The notes under the pieces are model-generated. The model saw only the letters and a program-made list of their open reading frames with translations. It had not been told where the DNA came from and ran no database searches. Positions 26,299-35,526 of a DNA stretch of 38,042 nt are shown here, one piece after another; within the stretch, counting starts at the first letter, position 1; the number at the start of each line of letters is the position of its first letter. The stretch covers positions 57,697 to 95,738 of the forward strand of contig PMLJ01000032.1 of NCBI GenBank assembly GCA_003158855.1, given 5' to 3'. The position numbers and the translations under genes are program-made. Origin of the DNA: Acidimicrobiaceae bacterium (GTDB taxonomy: Bacteria; Actinomycetota; Acidimicrobiia; Acidimicrobiales; RAAP-2).

Positions 26299-27222
26299 TT
26301 ACTCAGCGTCCTTTCGAAAGTGCGGCGTGTCGGACTGACCTTGGGCCGTACGGCGCTCGATCTCTTCCTCGACGCTCAAGCGGCGCTCAACCTCGTCGTT
26401 CGCCGCCAACAAGTCAGCGGGCTTGACGTCTTCCGCGGCGAGCTCGGCGACGGGCTCGGCCTCGACTCGACGGCGCCCCCCACCGGCACGGACGACACCC
26501 TTGGGCACGGCCGGAGCCGAACCTACGGGCACCGCGTCACCGGCGGCCATGGCCGCTTCGCGAACGATCTTCTCGTCATTGGTCAGCTGGTAGGGCAAGA
26601 TGTCGCCCTTGTAGATCCAAACTTTCACACCAACGCGGCCGGTGGACGTACGCGCTTCACGGAAACCGTAGTCAATGTCGGCGCGAAGGGTGTGCAGGGG
26701 CACGCGACCTTCACGGTACGACTCGCGACGTGACATTTCAGCACCACCGAGACGACCCGAGGCCTGAATCTTCACGCCCATTGCGCCCGCCTTCTGCACC
26801 GTCTGGATGCCGCGCTTCATAGCGCGGCGGAAAGCCACGCGGCGAAGCAACTGGTCGCAGATTCCCTGGGCGATGAGCGCGGCGTCGAGCTCAGGCTGCT
26901 TGATCTCCTGGATGTTCAAAGAGATCTTGTTCTTCTGGCCGGTGATCTTCTCGAGATCCTTCTTCAAGCGCTCAGCCTCGGCGCCTCGGCGCCCAATGAC
27001 AATGCCCGGACGAGCCGTGTGGATGTCAACGCGGATGCGGTCCGAGTTGCGCTCGATCTCGATGCGGCTCACGGCCGCGCTCTCGAGCTGCTTCGTCAGG
27101 TAGTCGCGGATCTTCCAGTCCTCGATAACGAGGTCCTTGTAGCCGCGCTCCTTGAACCAGCGCGACTTCCAGTCCGTCGTAATACCGAGACGGAAACCGT
27201 AGGGGTTTACCTTCTGACCCAT
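26299..27222 (-). CDS. rpsC: 30S ribosomal protein S3 with a long C-terminal extension
   Basis: S3 forms part of the mRNA entry channel and helicase. The 307-residue product is long for the family (often 210-275). The normal core occupies 1-211: [20 protein letters not shown], the KH domain with [20 protein letters not shown] (71-90), and the C-terminal S3 domain ending [15 protein letters not shown]. Residues 212-307 form an extra tail that is first alanine/proline-rich with a basic patch ([10 protein letters not shown], about 248-256) and then acidic and probably helical ([20 protein letters not shown]). Tails of this kind occur in actinobacteria, but the function is unclear. Its ATG overlaps the rplV stop by one base. 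Confidence 0.98.
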   Translation of the reverse strand: MGQKVNPYGFRLGITTDWKSRWFKERGYKDLVIEDWKIRDYLTKQLESAAVSRIEIERNSDRIRVDIHTARPGIVIGRRGAEAERLKKDLEKITGQKNKISLNIQEIKQPELDAALIAQGICDQLLRRVAFRRAMKRGIQTVQKAGAMGVKIQASGRLGGAEMSRRESYREGRVPLHTLRADIDYGFREARTSTGRVGVKVWIYKGDILPYQLTNDEKIVREAAMAAGDAVPVGSAPAVPKGVVRAGGGRRRVEAEPVAELAAEDVKPADLLAANDEVERRLSVEEEIERRTAQGQSDTPHFRKDAE

Positions 27223-27869
27223 TAGTTCGTCTCCTCAGTGGTGTCGTCTGACACCGTCTCGTCAGTCGAGCTCTCCTCAACGACTGTCTCGTCGAGCGTG
27301 GTGTCGACATCGTCGTTGACCGCGTTGGCCGCGACTTCGGCCTCGACTGCCTCATTCTCGATCTCTTGCGCGGCAACGGCCGCGGCAGACTCACGCTTGT
27401 TGAGGCTGGCGGTCTGGTCGGCACGGTGGCGTGACGACGCCACTCGGCGGGTACGCGACGCAGCGGCCTGGGCCGTGCGCGCGGCGCGAAGAATCGCGAG
27501 GCGGTCCTCGTCTAGGCGCGACACGATCACCGTGATGTGGCACGAACGCTTGCGGATCTTGCCCGCACGTCCGCGAGCACGCGGGGTGAAGCGCTTCATG
27601 GTGATGCCCTCGTCGGCGTACGCCGCCGAGACGAACAGCTCGTCGGCGTTCAGCCCGTCGTTGTTCACGGCGTTGGCGACGGCTGACGCCAGCACCTTCC
27701 CGATGACGTCGGCGGCCTCGCGGGTGGTGCCCGCCAAGATCTCGCGTGCGGTGTTGACGTCCTCGTTGCGAATGAGGTTCAACACGACGCGGGCCTTGCT
27801 CGCTGACATGTGGTAACCGCGCAGCGTGGCGCGGGTCCCTGGACGTTCGTTGGTCTTTGGACCGGTCAT
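27222..27869 (-). CDS. rplV: 50S ribosomal protein L22 with a ~95-residue C-terminal extension
   Basis: L22 lines the peptide exit tunnel; its beta-hairpin loop is the site of macrolide-resistance changes. The core is residues 1-120 ([20 protein letters not shown], the hairpin with [19 protein letters not shown], end [10 protein letters not shown]). The total of 215 residues is nearly twice the usual 110-120. The extra part is basic at about 124-160 ([14 protein letters not shown]) and strongly acidic with Thr/Ser at 165-215 ([20 protein letters not shown]). The tail is read in frame without interruption and ends one base into rpsC, so it is not a frameshift artefact that I can see. Confidence 0.97.
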   Translation of the reverse strand: MTGPKTNERPGTRATLRGYHMSASKARVVLNLIRNEDVNTAREILAGTTREAADVIGKVLASAVANAVNNDGLNADELFVSAAYADEGITMKRFTPRARGRAGKIRKRSCHITVIVSRLDEDRLAILRAARTAQAAASRTRRVASSRHRADQTASLNKRESAAAVAAQEIENEAVEAEVAANAVNDDVDTTLDETVVEESSTDETVSDDTTEETN

Positions 27870-28147
27870 TAGCGCCTACCCGTCTTTTCCTGGCCGGCGT
27901 GGAACTTGAAGGTGCGCGTCGGAGCGAACTCGCCAAGCTTGTGGCCCACCATGGACTCGTTGACAAACACTGGAACGTGACGACGACCGTCGTGCACGGC
28001 GAAGGTGTGGCCGACCATGTCCGGGATCACCGTCGAGCGACGGCTCCAGGTCTTGATGACCTTCTTCTCGTTGGCCGCGTTCATCGCGTCCACCTTCTTC
28101 AAGAGGTGGGCGTCAATGAAGGGACCCTTTTTTAAGCTACGTGACAT
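27869..28147 (-). CDS. rpsS: 30S ribosomal protein S19
   Basis: S19 lies at the 30S head next to S13. The 92-residue protein has the family length, with [40 protein letters not shown] and [19 protein letters not shown]. It follows rplB by seven bases and overlaps rplV by one. Confidence 0.98.
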   Translation of the reverse strand: MSRSLKKGPFIDAHLLKKVDAMNAANEKKVIKTWSRRSTVIPDMVGHTFAVHDGRRHVPVFVNESMVGHKLGEFAPTRTFKFHAGQEKTGRR

Positions 28148-28154
28148 TGTCTAC

Positions 28155-28988
28155 CTACCTCCGCGAGCCGCGTCCACGGCGACGACGAATAATGAGCGCG
28201 TCTGATGCCTTTGGCAGACGCGTACGACCCTCTGGCTGACCCCATGGTGATACTGGGTGGCGTCCACCGGAAGTCTTGCCTTCACCCCCACCGAGTGGGT
28301 GGTCGACTGGGTTCATGGCCACACCTCGCGTCTGGGGGCGGATGCCCTTCCAGCGGTTACGGCCGGCCTTACCAATCTTGATGAGTTCGTGCTCCGAGTT
28401 GCCGACGATGCCGAGCGTGGCGCGGCAGTCGATCGGTACACGGCGCATTTCGGTCGAGGGAAGACGAAGGGTGGCGTAGCCGCCGTCCTTCGCCACGAGC
28501 TGAACGCTCATGCCGGCGCTGCGCGCCATCTTGCCGCCGCCGCCGGGGCGAAGCTCAACGTTGTGAACGGTCGCACCGGTTGGGATGAAGCGCATGGGCA
28601 AGGAGTTGCCGGTACGGATGTCGGCCTTGGGGCCGGACTCGACGAAGTCGCCGACCTTCAGACCGTTCGGCGCGAGGATGTAGCGCTTCTCGCCGTCGGC
28701 GTAGTGGAGCAGCGCAATGCGGCACGTGCGGTTCGGGTCGTACTCAATAGCGGCGACCTTCGCCGGAACGGCGTCCTTGTTGCGCTTGAAGTCGATGATG
28801 CGGTACTGCTGTTTGTGGCCACCGCCGCGGTGACGCGAGGTCTTGCGACCGTGGGTGTTGCGCCCACCCGTGCGGGGCTTGGGCGCGAGCAGTGACTTCT
28901 CTGGCGTCGACTTCGTGATTTCGGCAAAGTCCGAAACCGTCTGAAAACGGCGACCGGGGCTGGTTGGTTTGCGGTGACGCAGTGCCAT
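28155..28988 (-). CDS. rplB: 50S ribosomal protein L2
   Basis: L2 is needed for subunit joining and peptidyl-transferase activity. The 277-residue protein has normal length, with [60 protein letters not shown], and the C-terminal [20 protein letters not shown] with the conserved histidine important for activity. It follows rplW by eight bases. Confidence 0.98.
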   Translation of the reverse strand: MALRHRKPTSPGRRFQTVSDFAEITKSTPEKSLLAPKPRTGGRNTHGRKTSRHRGGGHKQQYRIIDFKRNKDAVPAKVAAIEYDPNRTCRIALLHYADGEKRYILAPNGLKVGDFVESGPKADIRTGNSLPMRFIPTGATVHNVELRPGGGGKMARSAGMSVQLVAKDGGYATLRLPSTEMRRVPIDCRATLGIVGNSEHELIKIGKAGRNRWKGIRPQTRGVAMNPVDHPLGGGEGKTSGGRHPVSPWGQPEGRTRLPKASDALIIRRRRGRGSRR

Positions 28989-28996
28989 GGCAGTCC

Positions 28997-29287
28997 TTAA
29001 CTCTCGAAGAGGTTGATTGAGTCACCCTGCTTCAAGGTGACGATGGCCCGCTTCGTGCCGGGGCGCGAGCCCACGACACCGGTGCGGCGGTTGCGCGTCG
29101 TCTTACCCTTGCGGTTCAGAGTGTTGACGTTCGTGACCTTGACGTTGAAGGCCTGCTCGACGGCGTTACGCACGTCGATCTTGGTGGCCCTGGGGTCGAC
29201 GACGAACACGTACGTGTGGTTGTCCATGAGCCCGTAGGTCTTCTCAGACACCACGGGACGGATGAGGATGCTCATTGCATCGCGCAT
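28997..29287 (-). CDS. rplW: 50S ribosomal protein L23
   Basis: L23 surrounds the exit tunnel and docks trigger factor and SRP. The 96-residue protein has [60 protein letters not shown] and a C-terminal [20 protein letters not shown] chose the ATG at 29287, which overlaps the rplD stop (TAATG); an ATG at 29275 would shorten it by four residues. Confidence 0.97.
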   Translation of the reverse strand: MRDAMSILIRPVVSEKTYGLMDNHTYVFVVDPRATKIDVRNAVEQAFNVKVTNVNTLNRKGKTTRNRRTGVVGSRPGTKRAIVTLKQGDSINLFES

Positions 29288-29967
29288 TAGACGATCTCCT
29301 TCACCACGGGCAACGTGGCGTCTGTGAAGAGGATCCAGTCCGAGTCCAGCACGTCGTAGGCATTCACTTCGCCGGCGTCGATGGTCTTCACGTTGTTGAG
29401 GTTGCGAAACGAGCTGATGGCGACGGAGTCGTCACGGCTCAGCACGACGAGGATCTTGCCTTCGAGGCCGAGAGCGCTCAAGGCGCTGATCGCTTCCTTG
29501 GTCTTGGGCACGGTCCAGCCTTCGAAGCTGTCGAGGAGCGCCACGCGCTCGAGCGACGCACGGTCCGACAGCGCCGAGTAGAGGGCCAAACGGATCATCT
29601 TCTTCGGCGTCTTCTGGTCGTACTTGCGCGGCTTGGGTCCGAGCGCAATGCCACCACCCGGGTAGTGCGGCGCACGAATGGTTCCCTGACGGGCTCCACC
29701 GGTCCCCTTCTGGTTGAACGGCTTCTTTCCACCACCGCGCACTTCCTTGCGGGTCTTGGTGGACTGGGTGCCGGAACGCTTGGCGGCGAGTTGGGCCTTG
29801 ACGACCTGGTGCATGACGGCCATGTTGGGCTCGATACCGAAGATCGTGGGCTCGAGGGCCACCGTCCCGAGCTCGGCGCCCGAAAGGCTCTTGCGAGTCA
29901 CTGAACGGCTCTCGGGAGCGGGACGGTCCTTCTTGATTGGACCACGCAGAGTGAAGACATCGCTCAT
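29287..29967 (-). CDS. rplD: 50S ribosomal protein L4
   Basis: L4 contributes to the exit-tunnel constriction. In E. coli it also represses the S10 operon by acting on the leader RNA. The 226-residue protein has the extended loop region KTRKEVRGGGKKPFNQKGTG, GGARQGTIRAPHYPGGGIAL, and the core RLALYSALSDRASLERVALL. The ATG at 29967 overlaps the rplC stop by four bases. The 226-base structured gap before rplC is a place where an L4-type control could act, an inference from position only. Confidence 0.97.
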   Translation of the reverse strand: MSDVFTLRGPIKKDRPAPESRSVTRKSLSGAELGTVALEPTIFGIEPNMAVMHQVVKAQLAAKRSGTQSTKTRKEVRGGGKKPFNQKGTGGARQGTIRAPHYPGGGIALGPKPRKYDQKTPKKMIRLALYSALSDRASLERVALLDSFEGWTVPKTKEAISALSALGLEGKILVVLSRDDSVAISSFRNLNNVKTIDAGEVNAYDVLDSDWILFTDATLPVVKEIV

Positions 29968-30623
29968 CGCATACCTCCGGCCTTCATTGGGTTCTTCACC
30001 GACGTGCGAAGAACAACGACGCCACCGCGAGGGCCGGGAACCGCGCCCTTCACGAGAACGAGGCTGCGCTCGACGTCGACACCGATCACTTCGAGATTGG
30101 TCGTGGTGACCTGGCCGCCACCGTAGCGACCGGCCATCTTCGTACCCTTGAAGACACGTCCGGGCGTGGCGCAGGCGCCAATCGAACCAGGAGCGCGGTG
30201 GTGCTTGTGGTTACCGTGGGCGGCTCCCTGTCCGGAGAAGTTGTGGCGCTTCATACCACCAGCGAAGCCCTTGCCCTTGCTCACGGCGGTGGCGTCAATC
30301 ATTTCGCCCTTTTCGAACACGTCGGCCAGGATCTCCTGTCCGACCGTGTAGCCCGAGACGTCATCGAGGCGAAGCTCTACGAGCTTCTTGCCCGGAGTGA
30401 CGCCGGCTTTGTCGAAGTGTCCGAGCTCAGGCTTGGTCAATGTCGACGTGCGGCGTGTGCCCCACGTGACCTGAAGGGCGCTGTAGCCCTCCTTCTCGGG
30501 AGTCTTTACCTGGACGACGCGAGCTGGACTGACACGGACAACTGTCACCGGAATAGCCCGGTTCTGGTCATCCCAGACTTGGGTCATGCCCACCTTCTCG
30601 CCGACGATCGCTTTGGTCGCCAC
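29964..30623 (-). CDS. rplC: 50S ribosomal protein L3
   Basis: L3 is a primary large-subunit assembly protein whose loop reaches the peptidyl-transferase centre. The 219-residue protein has IVGEKVGMTQVWDDQNRAIP, VTVVRVSPARVVQVKT, KGKGFAGGMKRHNFSGQGAA followed by HGNHKHHRAPGSIG, and PGRVFKGTKMAGRYGG. The start is a GTG at 30623 with GAGAGGGA upstream. It is the first gene after the structured gap, so it begins the S10/spc transcript here. Normally rpsJ comes immediately before rplC. Confidence 0.97.
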   Translation of the reverse strand: MATKAIVGEKVGMTQVWDDQNRAIPVTVVRVSPARVVQVKTPEKEGYSALQVTWGTRRTSTLTKPELGHFDKAGVTPGKKLVELRLDDVSGYTVGQEILADVFEKGEMIDATAVSKGKGFAGGMKRHNFSGQGAAHGNHKHHRAPGSIGACATPGRVFKGTKMAGRYGGGQVTTTNLEVIGVDVERSLVLVKGAVPGPRGGVVVLRTSVKNPMKAGGMR

Positions 30624-30673
30624 GTTTCCCTCTCTCTACTGATACCCGCGCATCGGTTCGTCCGACACACAGA

Positions 30674-30706
30674 CGCTCCGCCGGGCCAAATAACCCGAAC
30701 GGAGCG
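30674..30706 (-). promoter_or_regulatory. rplC leader hairpin B
   Basis: On the plus strand CGCTCCG (30674-30680) pairs with CGGAGCG (30700-30706), and inside it CGGG/CCCG pairs again, leaving an 8-base loop and a small asymmetric internal loop. Eleven pairs in all, mostly G-C. It ends about 50 bases before the rplC GTG on the transcript. With hairpin A it forms a structured leader. Confidence 0.5.
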
Positions 30707-30719
30707 CTCGACTGTTTCG

Positions 30720-30749
30720 GTTCAGCGTTCCTTTTTAAGGCAACTGAAC
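30720..30749 (-). promoter_or_regulatory. rplC leader hairpin A
   Basis: GTTCAG (30720-30725) pairs with CTGAAC (30744-30749). Inside, CCTT and AAGG pair around an AAA loop on the transcript, with a bulge and one mismatch between the two helices. The A-rich loop segment and lack of a following U run argue against a simple terminator. It stands about 95 bases before rplC. Confidence 0.45.
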
Positions 30750-30806
30750 ACATCTGCATTTTCTCCCCACCACTGCTGGCAGGGCTTACAACCGTACACC
30801 ATCAGA

Positions 30807-30834
30807 CCCCGCCAGCGCAAAGCAGCTGACGGGG
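30807..30834 (-). terminator. Stem-loop after rpsJ, possible terminator or processing site
   Basis: On the transcript CCCCGTCAGC pairs with GCTGGCGGGG through ten pairs including one U-G, with an 8-base loop. It begins 15 bases after the rpsJ stop. No U tract follows, so intrinsic termination in the E. coli manner is not assured; actinobacterial terminators often lack one. It supports a break between rpsJ and rplC. Confidence 0.55.
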
Positions 30835-30849
30835 CCCGCGGTGGTACTA

Positions 30850-31173
30850 CTAAGCCTGGCGAATCTTGATTTCGATGTCCACGCCCGCTGGAAGGTCGAG
30901 ACGCTGGAGCGAGTCGACGGTCTTGGCGGTGTGGTCCACGATGTCCAAAAGACGCTTGTGCACGCGCATTTCGAAGTGCTCGCGGCTGTCCTTGTGCTTG
31001 TGGGGTCCACGAACCACCGTGTAACGGTGCTTCTCGGTGGGCAGCGGCACGGGGCCCTGCACACGAGCGTTCGTACGCTCGACCGTTTGCACGATCTTCG
31101 CGCAGGACTGGTCCAGGACGCCGTGGTCGAAGGCCTTCAGCCGGATACGGATCATTTGACGGTTGTCGGCCAT
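30850..31173 (-). CDS. rpsJ: 30S ribosomal protein S10
   Basis: S10 is part of the 30S head and also acts as NusE in antitermination. The 107-residue protein has [60 protein letters not shown] and [17 protein letters not shown]. It lies only seven bases after tuf but 226 bases before rplC, the reverse of the spacing commonly seen, so it appears to be transcribed with the str cluster. Confidence 0.98.
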   Translation of the reverse strand: MADNRQMIRIRLKAFDHGVLDQSCAKIVQTVERTNARVQGPVPLPTEKHRYTVVRGPHKHKDSREHFEMRVHKRLLDIVDHTAKTVDSLQRLDLPAGVDIEIKIRQA

Positions 31174-31180
31174 GATCGAA

Positions 31181-32368
31181 CTACTTCAGGATCTTTACGA
31201 CGCGGCCTGAACCCACGGTGCGGCCACCTTCGCGGATGGAGAAGGTGAGTCCCTCTTCCATGGCGATTGGCTTACCCAGGGTCACGGTCATCTCGGTGTT
31301 GTCACCGGGCATAACCATTTCAGTACCGGCTGGCAGCTCGATGGTGCCAGTGACGTCAGTCGTGCGGAAGTAGAACTGCGGACGGTAGTTCGCGAAGAAC
31401 GGCTTGTGGCGGCCGCCTTCTTCCTTGGTCAACACGTAGACCGATGCCTCGAAGATGGTGTGAGGGGTGATGGTGCCTGGCTTGCACAGGACCTGTCCGC
31501 GCTCGACGTCTTCCTTCTTGGTGCCACGCAGCAGCGCGCCCAGGTTGTCGCCGGCCTGACCTTGGTCAAGCAGCTTGCGGAACATCTCGATGCCGGTGAC
31601 GGTCGTCTTGGTCGTGTCGCGCAGACCCACGATCTCGACTTCGTCGCCGACCTTCACGACGCCCTGCTCGACCTTACCGGTCACCACGGTGCCACGGCCG
31701 GTGATCGACATGACGTCTTCGATCGACATGAGGAAGGGCTTCTCCGTCGCGCGCACTGGCTCGGGGATGAAGGTGTCGACAGCCTCCATGAGCTCCATGA
31801 TCTTGTCGCCCCACGCTTCGTCGCCCTCAAGGGCCTTCAATGCAGAGACGCGCACGATCGGGGTGTCGTCGCCTGGGAAGCCGTAGCTGTCGAGCAGTTC
31901 GCGGACTTCCATCTCGACGAGCTCAAGGAGCTCCTCGTCCTCGACCATGTCAGCCTTGTTCAGGGCCACCACGATGTAGGGAACGCCCACCTGACGCGCA
32001 AGCAGCACGTGCTCACGGGTCTGGGGCATTGGTCCGTCGGTCGCCGAGACCACGAGGATCGCGCCGTCAACCTGAGCGGCGCCGGTGATCATGTTCTTCA
32101 CGTAGTCGGCGTGACCGGGCATGTCGACGTGGGCGTAGTGACGCTTTGCCGTCTCGTACTCAACGTGGGCGATCGAAATGGTGATTCCGCGCTGGCGCTC
32201 TTCGGGGGCCTTATCGATCTGGTCGAAAGGTGTGAAGGCACTTCCTGGGACGCGGGTTGACAGAACCTTGGTGATGGCCGCGGTAAGAGTGGTCTTACCG
32301 TGGTCAATGTGGCCCATGGTACCGATGTTTACGTGCGGCTTAGTGCGCTCGAACTTCTGCTTTGCCAT
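31181..32368 (-). CDS. tuf: Elongation factor Tu
   Basis: EF-Tu brings aminoacyl-tRNA to the ribosome. The 395-residue protein has [16 protein letters not shown] (P-loop, about 19-34), the switch [15 protein letters not shown] (82-90), NKAD (137-140) and domains II and III ending [15 protein letters not shown]. The position usually held by Cys or Ala in DxPGH is Met83; this site varies between phyla. Normal length. It is preceded by 110 bases containing two hairpins. Confidence 0.98.
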   Translation of the reverse strand: MAKQKFERTKPHVNIGTMGHIDHGKTTLTAAITKVLSTRVPGSAFTPFDQIDKAPEERQRGITISIAHVEYETAKRHYAHVDMPGHADYVKNMITGAAQVDGAILVVSATDGPMPQTREHVLLARQVGVPYIVVALNKADMVEDEELLELVEMEVRELLDSYGFPGDDTPIVRVSALKALEGDEAWGDKIMELMEAVDTFIPEPVRATEKPFLMSIEDVMSITGRGTVVTGKVEQGVVKVGDEVEIVGLRDTTKTTVTGIEMFRKLLDQGQAGDNLGALLRGTKKEDVERGQVLCKPGTITPHTIFEASVYVLTKEEGGRHKPFFANYRPQFYFRTTDVTGTIELPAGTEMVMPGDNTEMTVTLGKPIAMEEGLTFSIREGGRTVGSGRVVKILK

Positions 32369-32394
32369 TGTCGGGGACTAACTTTCTCTCTAGT

Positions 32395-32416
32395 GACCGG
32401 CCCGCTTGGGCCCGTC
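32395..32416 (-). promoter_or_regulatory. GC-rich hairpin in the tuf leader
   Basis: On the transcript GAC-G-GGCCC and GGGCC-G-GTC form eight pairs around one G-G mismatch, with the loop AAGC. It ends about 27 bases before the tuf ATG. No U tract follows. It may slow transcription or mark processing between fusA and tuf. Confidence 0.4.
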
Positions 32417-32462
32417 TTGTTTGTTTCGGCCCTCCCCGACGACGGTTTGGACCTTGGTTTTA

Positions 32463-32474
32463 CTGGTTTCCCAG
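32463..32474 (-). other. GNRA-type hairpin just after fusA
   Basis: CTGG-GAAA-CCAG on the transcript is a 4-bp stem with a GAAA tetraloop, five bases after the fusA stop. A G-U pair can extend it. It is too short for a terminator; it may protect the 3' end of a processed fusA message, or be chance. Confidence 0.3.
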
Positions 32475-32478
32475 CTTC

Positions 32479-34566
32479 TTACGCGCCAGTTGCCTTGGCC
32501 ACGATCTCCTTCGAGATCGAGTCAGGCACTTCTGCGTACGAATGGAACTGCATGGTGTACGTCGCGCGCCCTTGGGTGCGAGAACGCAGGTCAGTAGCGT
32601 AGCCGAACATGTCGGCTAGTGGCACAAGTGCCCTAATTGCTTGGCTATTGCCCTTCTGCTCCATGCCCTCCACGCGGCCACGTCGCGATGACAAGTCACC
32701 GATAACGTCGCCCATGTAGTCCTCGGGGGTTACCACTTCAACGGCCATCACGGGCTCGAGGAGCACCGGGCTGGCGAGACGGGCGGCCTTCTTTACCGCG
32801 ATGGAGCCCGCGATCTTGAAAGCCATTTCCGAGGAGTCGACGTCGTGGTAGCTACCGAAGGTCAAGCGGACGCGCACGTCCACTACCGGATAGCCCGCCA
32901 GCACACCCGAGGTCAGCGCCTCGGTGATGCCCTGGTTGACCGGCCCGATGTACTCCTTGGGAATGACGCCACCGGAGATCTCGTCCAAGAACTCGTAACC
33001 ACCACCGGGGCCCGTGGGCTCGAGGGTGATGACGACGTGTCCGTACTGACCTTTACCACCGGTCTGGCGCACGTACTTCTCCTCGACCTTTTCGACCTTC
33101 TTGCGCACGGTCTCGCGGTAGGCCACCTGGGGCTTGCCGACGTTGGCGTCGACCGCGAACTCGCGGAGCATGCGGTCAACGAGCACCTCGAGGTGCAACT
33201 CGCCCATTCCCGAGATGACCGTCTGGCCGGTCTCCTCGTCGGTGCGCACGCGGAAGGTGGGGTCTTCTTCTGAAAGCGCGTAGAGGGCCTTTGACAGCTT
33301 CTCCTGGTCGGCCTTGGTCTTGGGCTCGACGGCGACGTGGATGACGGGCTCGGGGAACGTCAAGGTCTCGAGCTGGATTGGCTGGTCGATCGAGCTGAGC
33401 GTGTCACCGGTCGTCACCTGCTTCAGGCCGACCGCGGCGACGATGTCGCCGGTGCGGATGGTGTCGAGGTCCTCGCGGTTGTTCGCGTGCATCAGCAGCA
33501 GGCGACCCAAGCGCTCCTTCTTCATTCCCTTGGTGGTGTTGACCACGGTGTCGCCCTTTTGCAGGGTTCCCGAGTAGACGCGCAGGTACGTCAGCTTGCC
33601 GACGTAGGGGTCGGTCATGATCTTGAACGCCAGGGCCGCGAAGGGCTCGTCGTCCGACGGCTTGCGCTCGAGGATGTCCTCCTTGCCGGGCTTGGTGCCC
33701 GGAGTCGGGGGAAGGTCGACCGGCGAAGGCAGGAAGTCCACGACGGCGTCGAGCATGGGCTGGACGCCCTTGTTCTTGAAGGCGCTGCCGTTGAGGATCG
33801 GGACGCAGTGGTTCTCCAGGGTTCCCCGGCGCAGGGCGCTGCGGAGGTCCTGGGTGGTGATCACTTCGTCGCTCAGGACCTTCTCCATCAACGCGTCGTC
33901 GAACGTCGTCAGCACGTCGATCAGTTTGGTGTGGTACTCCTCGGCCTGAGCCTTGAACTCCTCGGGGATCTCGATGACCTCGAGTTCCTCGCCCTTGTCG
34001 TCGTGGTAGATCGTCGCGGTCATCGAGCAGATGTCGATGATGCCCTTGTAGTTGCCCTCGGCGCCGATGGGCAGCTGGATGACGGCGGGAACGCAGTCGA
34101 GGCGGTCCTCGATCATCTCCACGCAGCGGAAGAAGTCCGCGCCGACCCGGTCCATCTTGTTCACGAAGCAGATGCGCGGAACGTTGTACTTGTTGGCTTG
34201 GCGCCATACCGTCTCGGTCTGGGGCTCAACGCCGGCGACGGCGTCAAAGACGGCAACGGCGCCGTCGAGCACGCGCAGGGAGCGCTCCACCTCGACGGTG
34301 AAGTCAACGTGGCCGGGGGTGTCGATGATGTTGATGCGGTGGCCGTTCCAGTGGCAGGTGGTGGCGGCGGAGGTGATGGTGATGCCACGCTCTTGCTCCT
34401 GGACCATCCAGTCCATGGTGGCGGCGCCTTCGTGCACCTCACCGATCTTGTAGTTCTTGCCCGTGTAGAACAGGATCCGCTCGGTCGTGGTGGTCTTACC
34501 GGCGTCAATGTGCGCCATGATGCCAATGTTGCGAACCTTGTCGAGGGGGAATTCGCGTGCGGTCAT
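32479..34566 (-). CDS. fusA: Elongation factor G
   Basis: EF-G drives translocation and, with RRF, ribosome recycling. The 695-residue protein has the P-loop [19 protein letters not shown] (18-36), the switch [19 protein letters not shown] (82-89), NKMDR (136-140), and the domain IV/V pattern including [20 protein letters not shown] and [20 protein letters not shown]. Full length with normal domain order. The ATG at 34566 follows AAAGAGAG by about 11 bases and lies 18 bases after rpsG. Confidence 0.98.
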   Translation of the reverse strand: MTAREFPLDKVRNIGIMAHIDAGKTTTTERILFYTGKNYKIGEVHEGAATMDWMVQEQERGITITSAATTCHWNGHRINIIDTPGHVDFTVEVERSLRVLDGAVAVFDAVAGVEPQTETVWRQANKYNVPRICFVNKMDRVGADFFRCVEMIEDRLDCVPAVIQLPIGAEGNYKGIIDICSMTATIYHDDKGEELEVIEIPEEFKAQAEEYHTKLIDVLTTFDDALMEKVLSDEVITTQDLRSALRRGTLENHCVPILNGSAFKNKGVQPMLDAVVDFLPSPVDLPPTPGTKPGKEDILERKPSDDEPFAALAFKIMTDPYVGKLTYLRVYSGTLQKGDTVVNTTKGMKKERLGRLLLMHANNREDLDTIRTGDIVAAVGLKQVTTGDTLSSIDQPIQLETLTFPEPVIHVAVEPKTKADQEKLSKALYALSEEDPTFRVRTDEETGQTVISGMGELHLEVLVDRMLREFAVDANVGKPQVAYRETVRKKVEKVEEKYVRQTGGKGQYGHVVITLEPTGPGGGYEFLDEISGGVIPKEYIGPVNQGITEALTSGVLAGYPVVDVRVRLTFGSYHDVDSSEMAFKIAGSIAVKKAARLASPVLLEPVMAVEVVTPEDYMGDVIGDLSSRRGRVEGMEQKGNSQAIRALVPLADMFGYATDLRSRTQGRATYTMQFHSYAEVPDSISKEIVAKATGA

Positions 34567-34584
34567 TTCAATAACTCTCTTTGA

Positions 34585-35055
34585 TTACCAGCGGTAGTGG
34601 GCGAACGCCTTGTTGGACTCGGCCATCTTGGCCATGTCCTCGCGGCGCTTTACAGCGGCCCCGACGCCGTTGCTGGCGTCGATGATCTCATTGGCGAGAC
34701 GCTCGGCCATGGTCTTCTCACGGCGCTTCTTGGCGAAGTCGGTGAGCCAACGGATGGCGAGGGTGGTCGAACGGCGAGGACGCACTTCCATCGGAACCTG
34801 GTAGGTGGTTCCTCCGACGCGGCGACTCTTCACTTCGAGCTCGGGGCGGACGTTCTCAAGCGCGCGCTTCAAGGTGGCGACGGGGTCCGTGCCGGTCTTC
34901 TGCTCGACCAGCTCGAGGGCCGTGTAGACGATGCGCTCGGCGATGGTGCGCTTGCCGCGCTCGAGGACCTTGTTGGTCACCTGGGTGACGAGAACCGACT
35001 TGTAGATCGGGTCGGCGGGAACTTCACGACGAATGGCTGGGCCTTTACGAGGCAT
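34585..35055 (-). CDS. rpsG: 30S ribosomal protein S7
   Basis: S7 starts assembly of the 30S head and lies at the E site; in E. coli it regulates the str operon. The 156-residue protein has the family length and start [20 protein letters not shown], then [60 protein letters not shown] and the C-terminus [17 protein letters not shown]. It overlaps rpsL by one base. Confidence 0.98.
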   Translation of the reverse strand: MPRKGPAIRREVPADPIYKSVLVTQVTNKVLERGKRTIAERIVYTALELVEQKTGTDPVATLKRALENVRPELEVKSRRVGGTTYQVPMEVRPRRSTTLAIRWLTDFAKKRREKTMAERLANEIIDASNGVGAAVKRREDMAKMAESNKAFAHYRW

Positions 35056-35426
35056 TAGCTCTCCCTCTTTGCGCCGTAGCGGCTGCGGGCTTGCTTGCGG
35101 TCACGGACGCCAGAGGTGTCCAGCGCGCCACGGATGATCTTGTAACGAACACCGGGAAGGTCCTTCACACGTCCGCCACGCACGAGCACAATGGAGTGCT
35201 CCTGCAGGTTGTGGCCGACACCGGGGATGTACGCCGTGACCTCGACGCCCGACGTAAGGCGCACGCGGGCGACCTTTCGAAGAGCCGAGTTCGGCTTCTT
35301 GGGCGTGACGGTGTGCACACGGGTGCATACGCCGCGACGCTGCGGGGCCCCCTTGAGAGCCGGCGTCTTGGTCTTGGATACTTTGTCCTGCCGGCCTTTT
35401 CGGACCAACTGTGCAATTGTGGGCAC
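35055..35426 (-). CDS. rpsL: 30S ribosomal protein S12
   Basis: S12 controls decoding accuracy and is the streptomycin-resistance locus. The 123-residue protein has [20 protein letters not shown], the loop [18 protein letters not shown] with Lys43 and Lys44, and [17 protein letters not shown] with Lys88. The lysines changed in resistant mutants are wild type. The start is a GTG at 35426 with AGAAGAGG upstream. It is the first gene after rpoC, with a candidate promoter 70-95 bases upstream. Confidence 0.98.
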   Translation of the reverse strand: MPTIAQLVRKGRQDKVSKTKTPALKGAPQRRGVCTRVHTVTPKKPNSALRKVARVRLTSGVEVTAYIPGVGHNLQEHSIVLVRGGRVKDLPGVRYKIIRGALDTSGVRDRKQARSRYGAKRES

Positions 35427-35461
35427 GCGGAACCTCTTCTAGTTGTACTTCGTTCATGGAA

Positions 35462-35482
35462 CGTGCAAGTGCTGCCTGCACG
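35462..35482 (-). promoter_or_regulatory. Hairpin near the 5' end of the rpsL transcript
   Basis: CGTGCA (35462-35467 as read on the plus strand) is followed by TGCACG (35477-35482), a perfect 6-bp stem. The predicted transcription start is near 35486, so the hairpin would stand almost at the 5' end of the str mRNA, where it could protect against decay or take part in control. Confidence 0.4.
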
Positions 35483-35492
35483 CGGACTTTCT

Positions 35493-35522
35493 ATCCTACG
35501 ACAAATGACCTTCTATCGGCAA
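35493..35522 (-). promoter_or_regulatory. Candidate promoter of the str (rpsL) operon
   Basis: On the minus strand TTGCCG (plus 35517-35522) and TAGGAT (plus 35493-35498) are 18 bases apart, each with 4/6 matches to the -35 and -10 consensus. It lies directly behind the rpoC stem-loop and before rpsL, where a promoter is expected. Confidence 0.55.
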
Positions 35523-35526
35523 GCCC

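Noticed and set aside
30568-30759. 63-codon ORF in the rpsJ-rplC gap with GGGGAG before its ATG
   Set aside because: It runs into rplC in another frame, crosses both leader hairpins, and has no family pattern; the structured leader explains the sequence better.
31181-32368. Met83 in the EF-Tu DMPGH motif as a sign of antibiotic resistance
   Set aside because: This position is Cys, Ala or Met in different bacterial groups; it is not a known kirromycin-type resistance change.
33337-34584. 415-codon open frame antisense to fusA (and a similar one opposite tuf, 31406-32260)
   Set aside because: Mirror of highly biased codons in elongation-factor genes; Val/Asp/His/Leu-rich without domains.
34926-35426. 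Streptomycin-resistance changes in S12
   Set aside because: The resistance-associated lysines in PKKPNS and GGRVKD are wild type.
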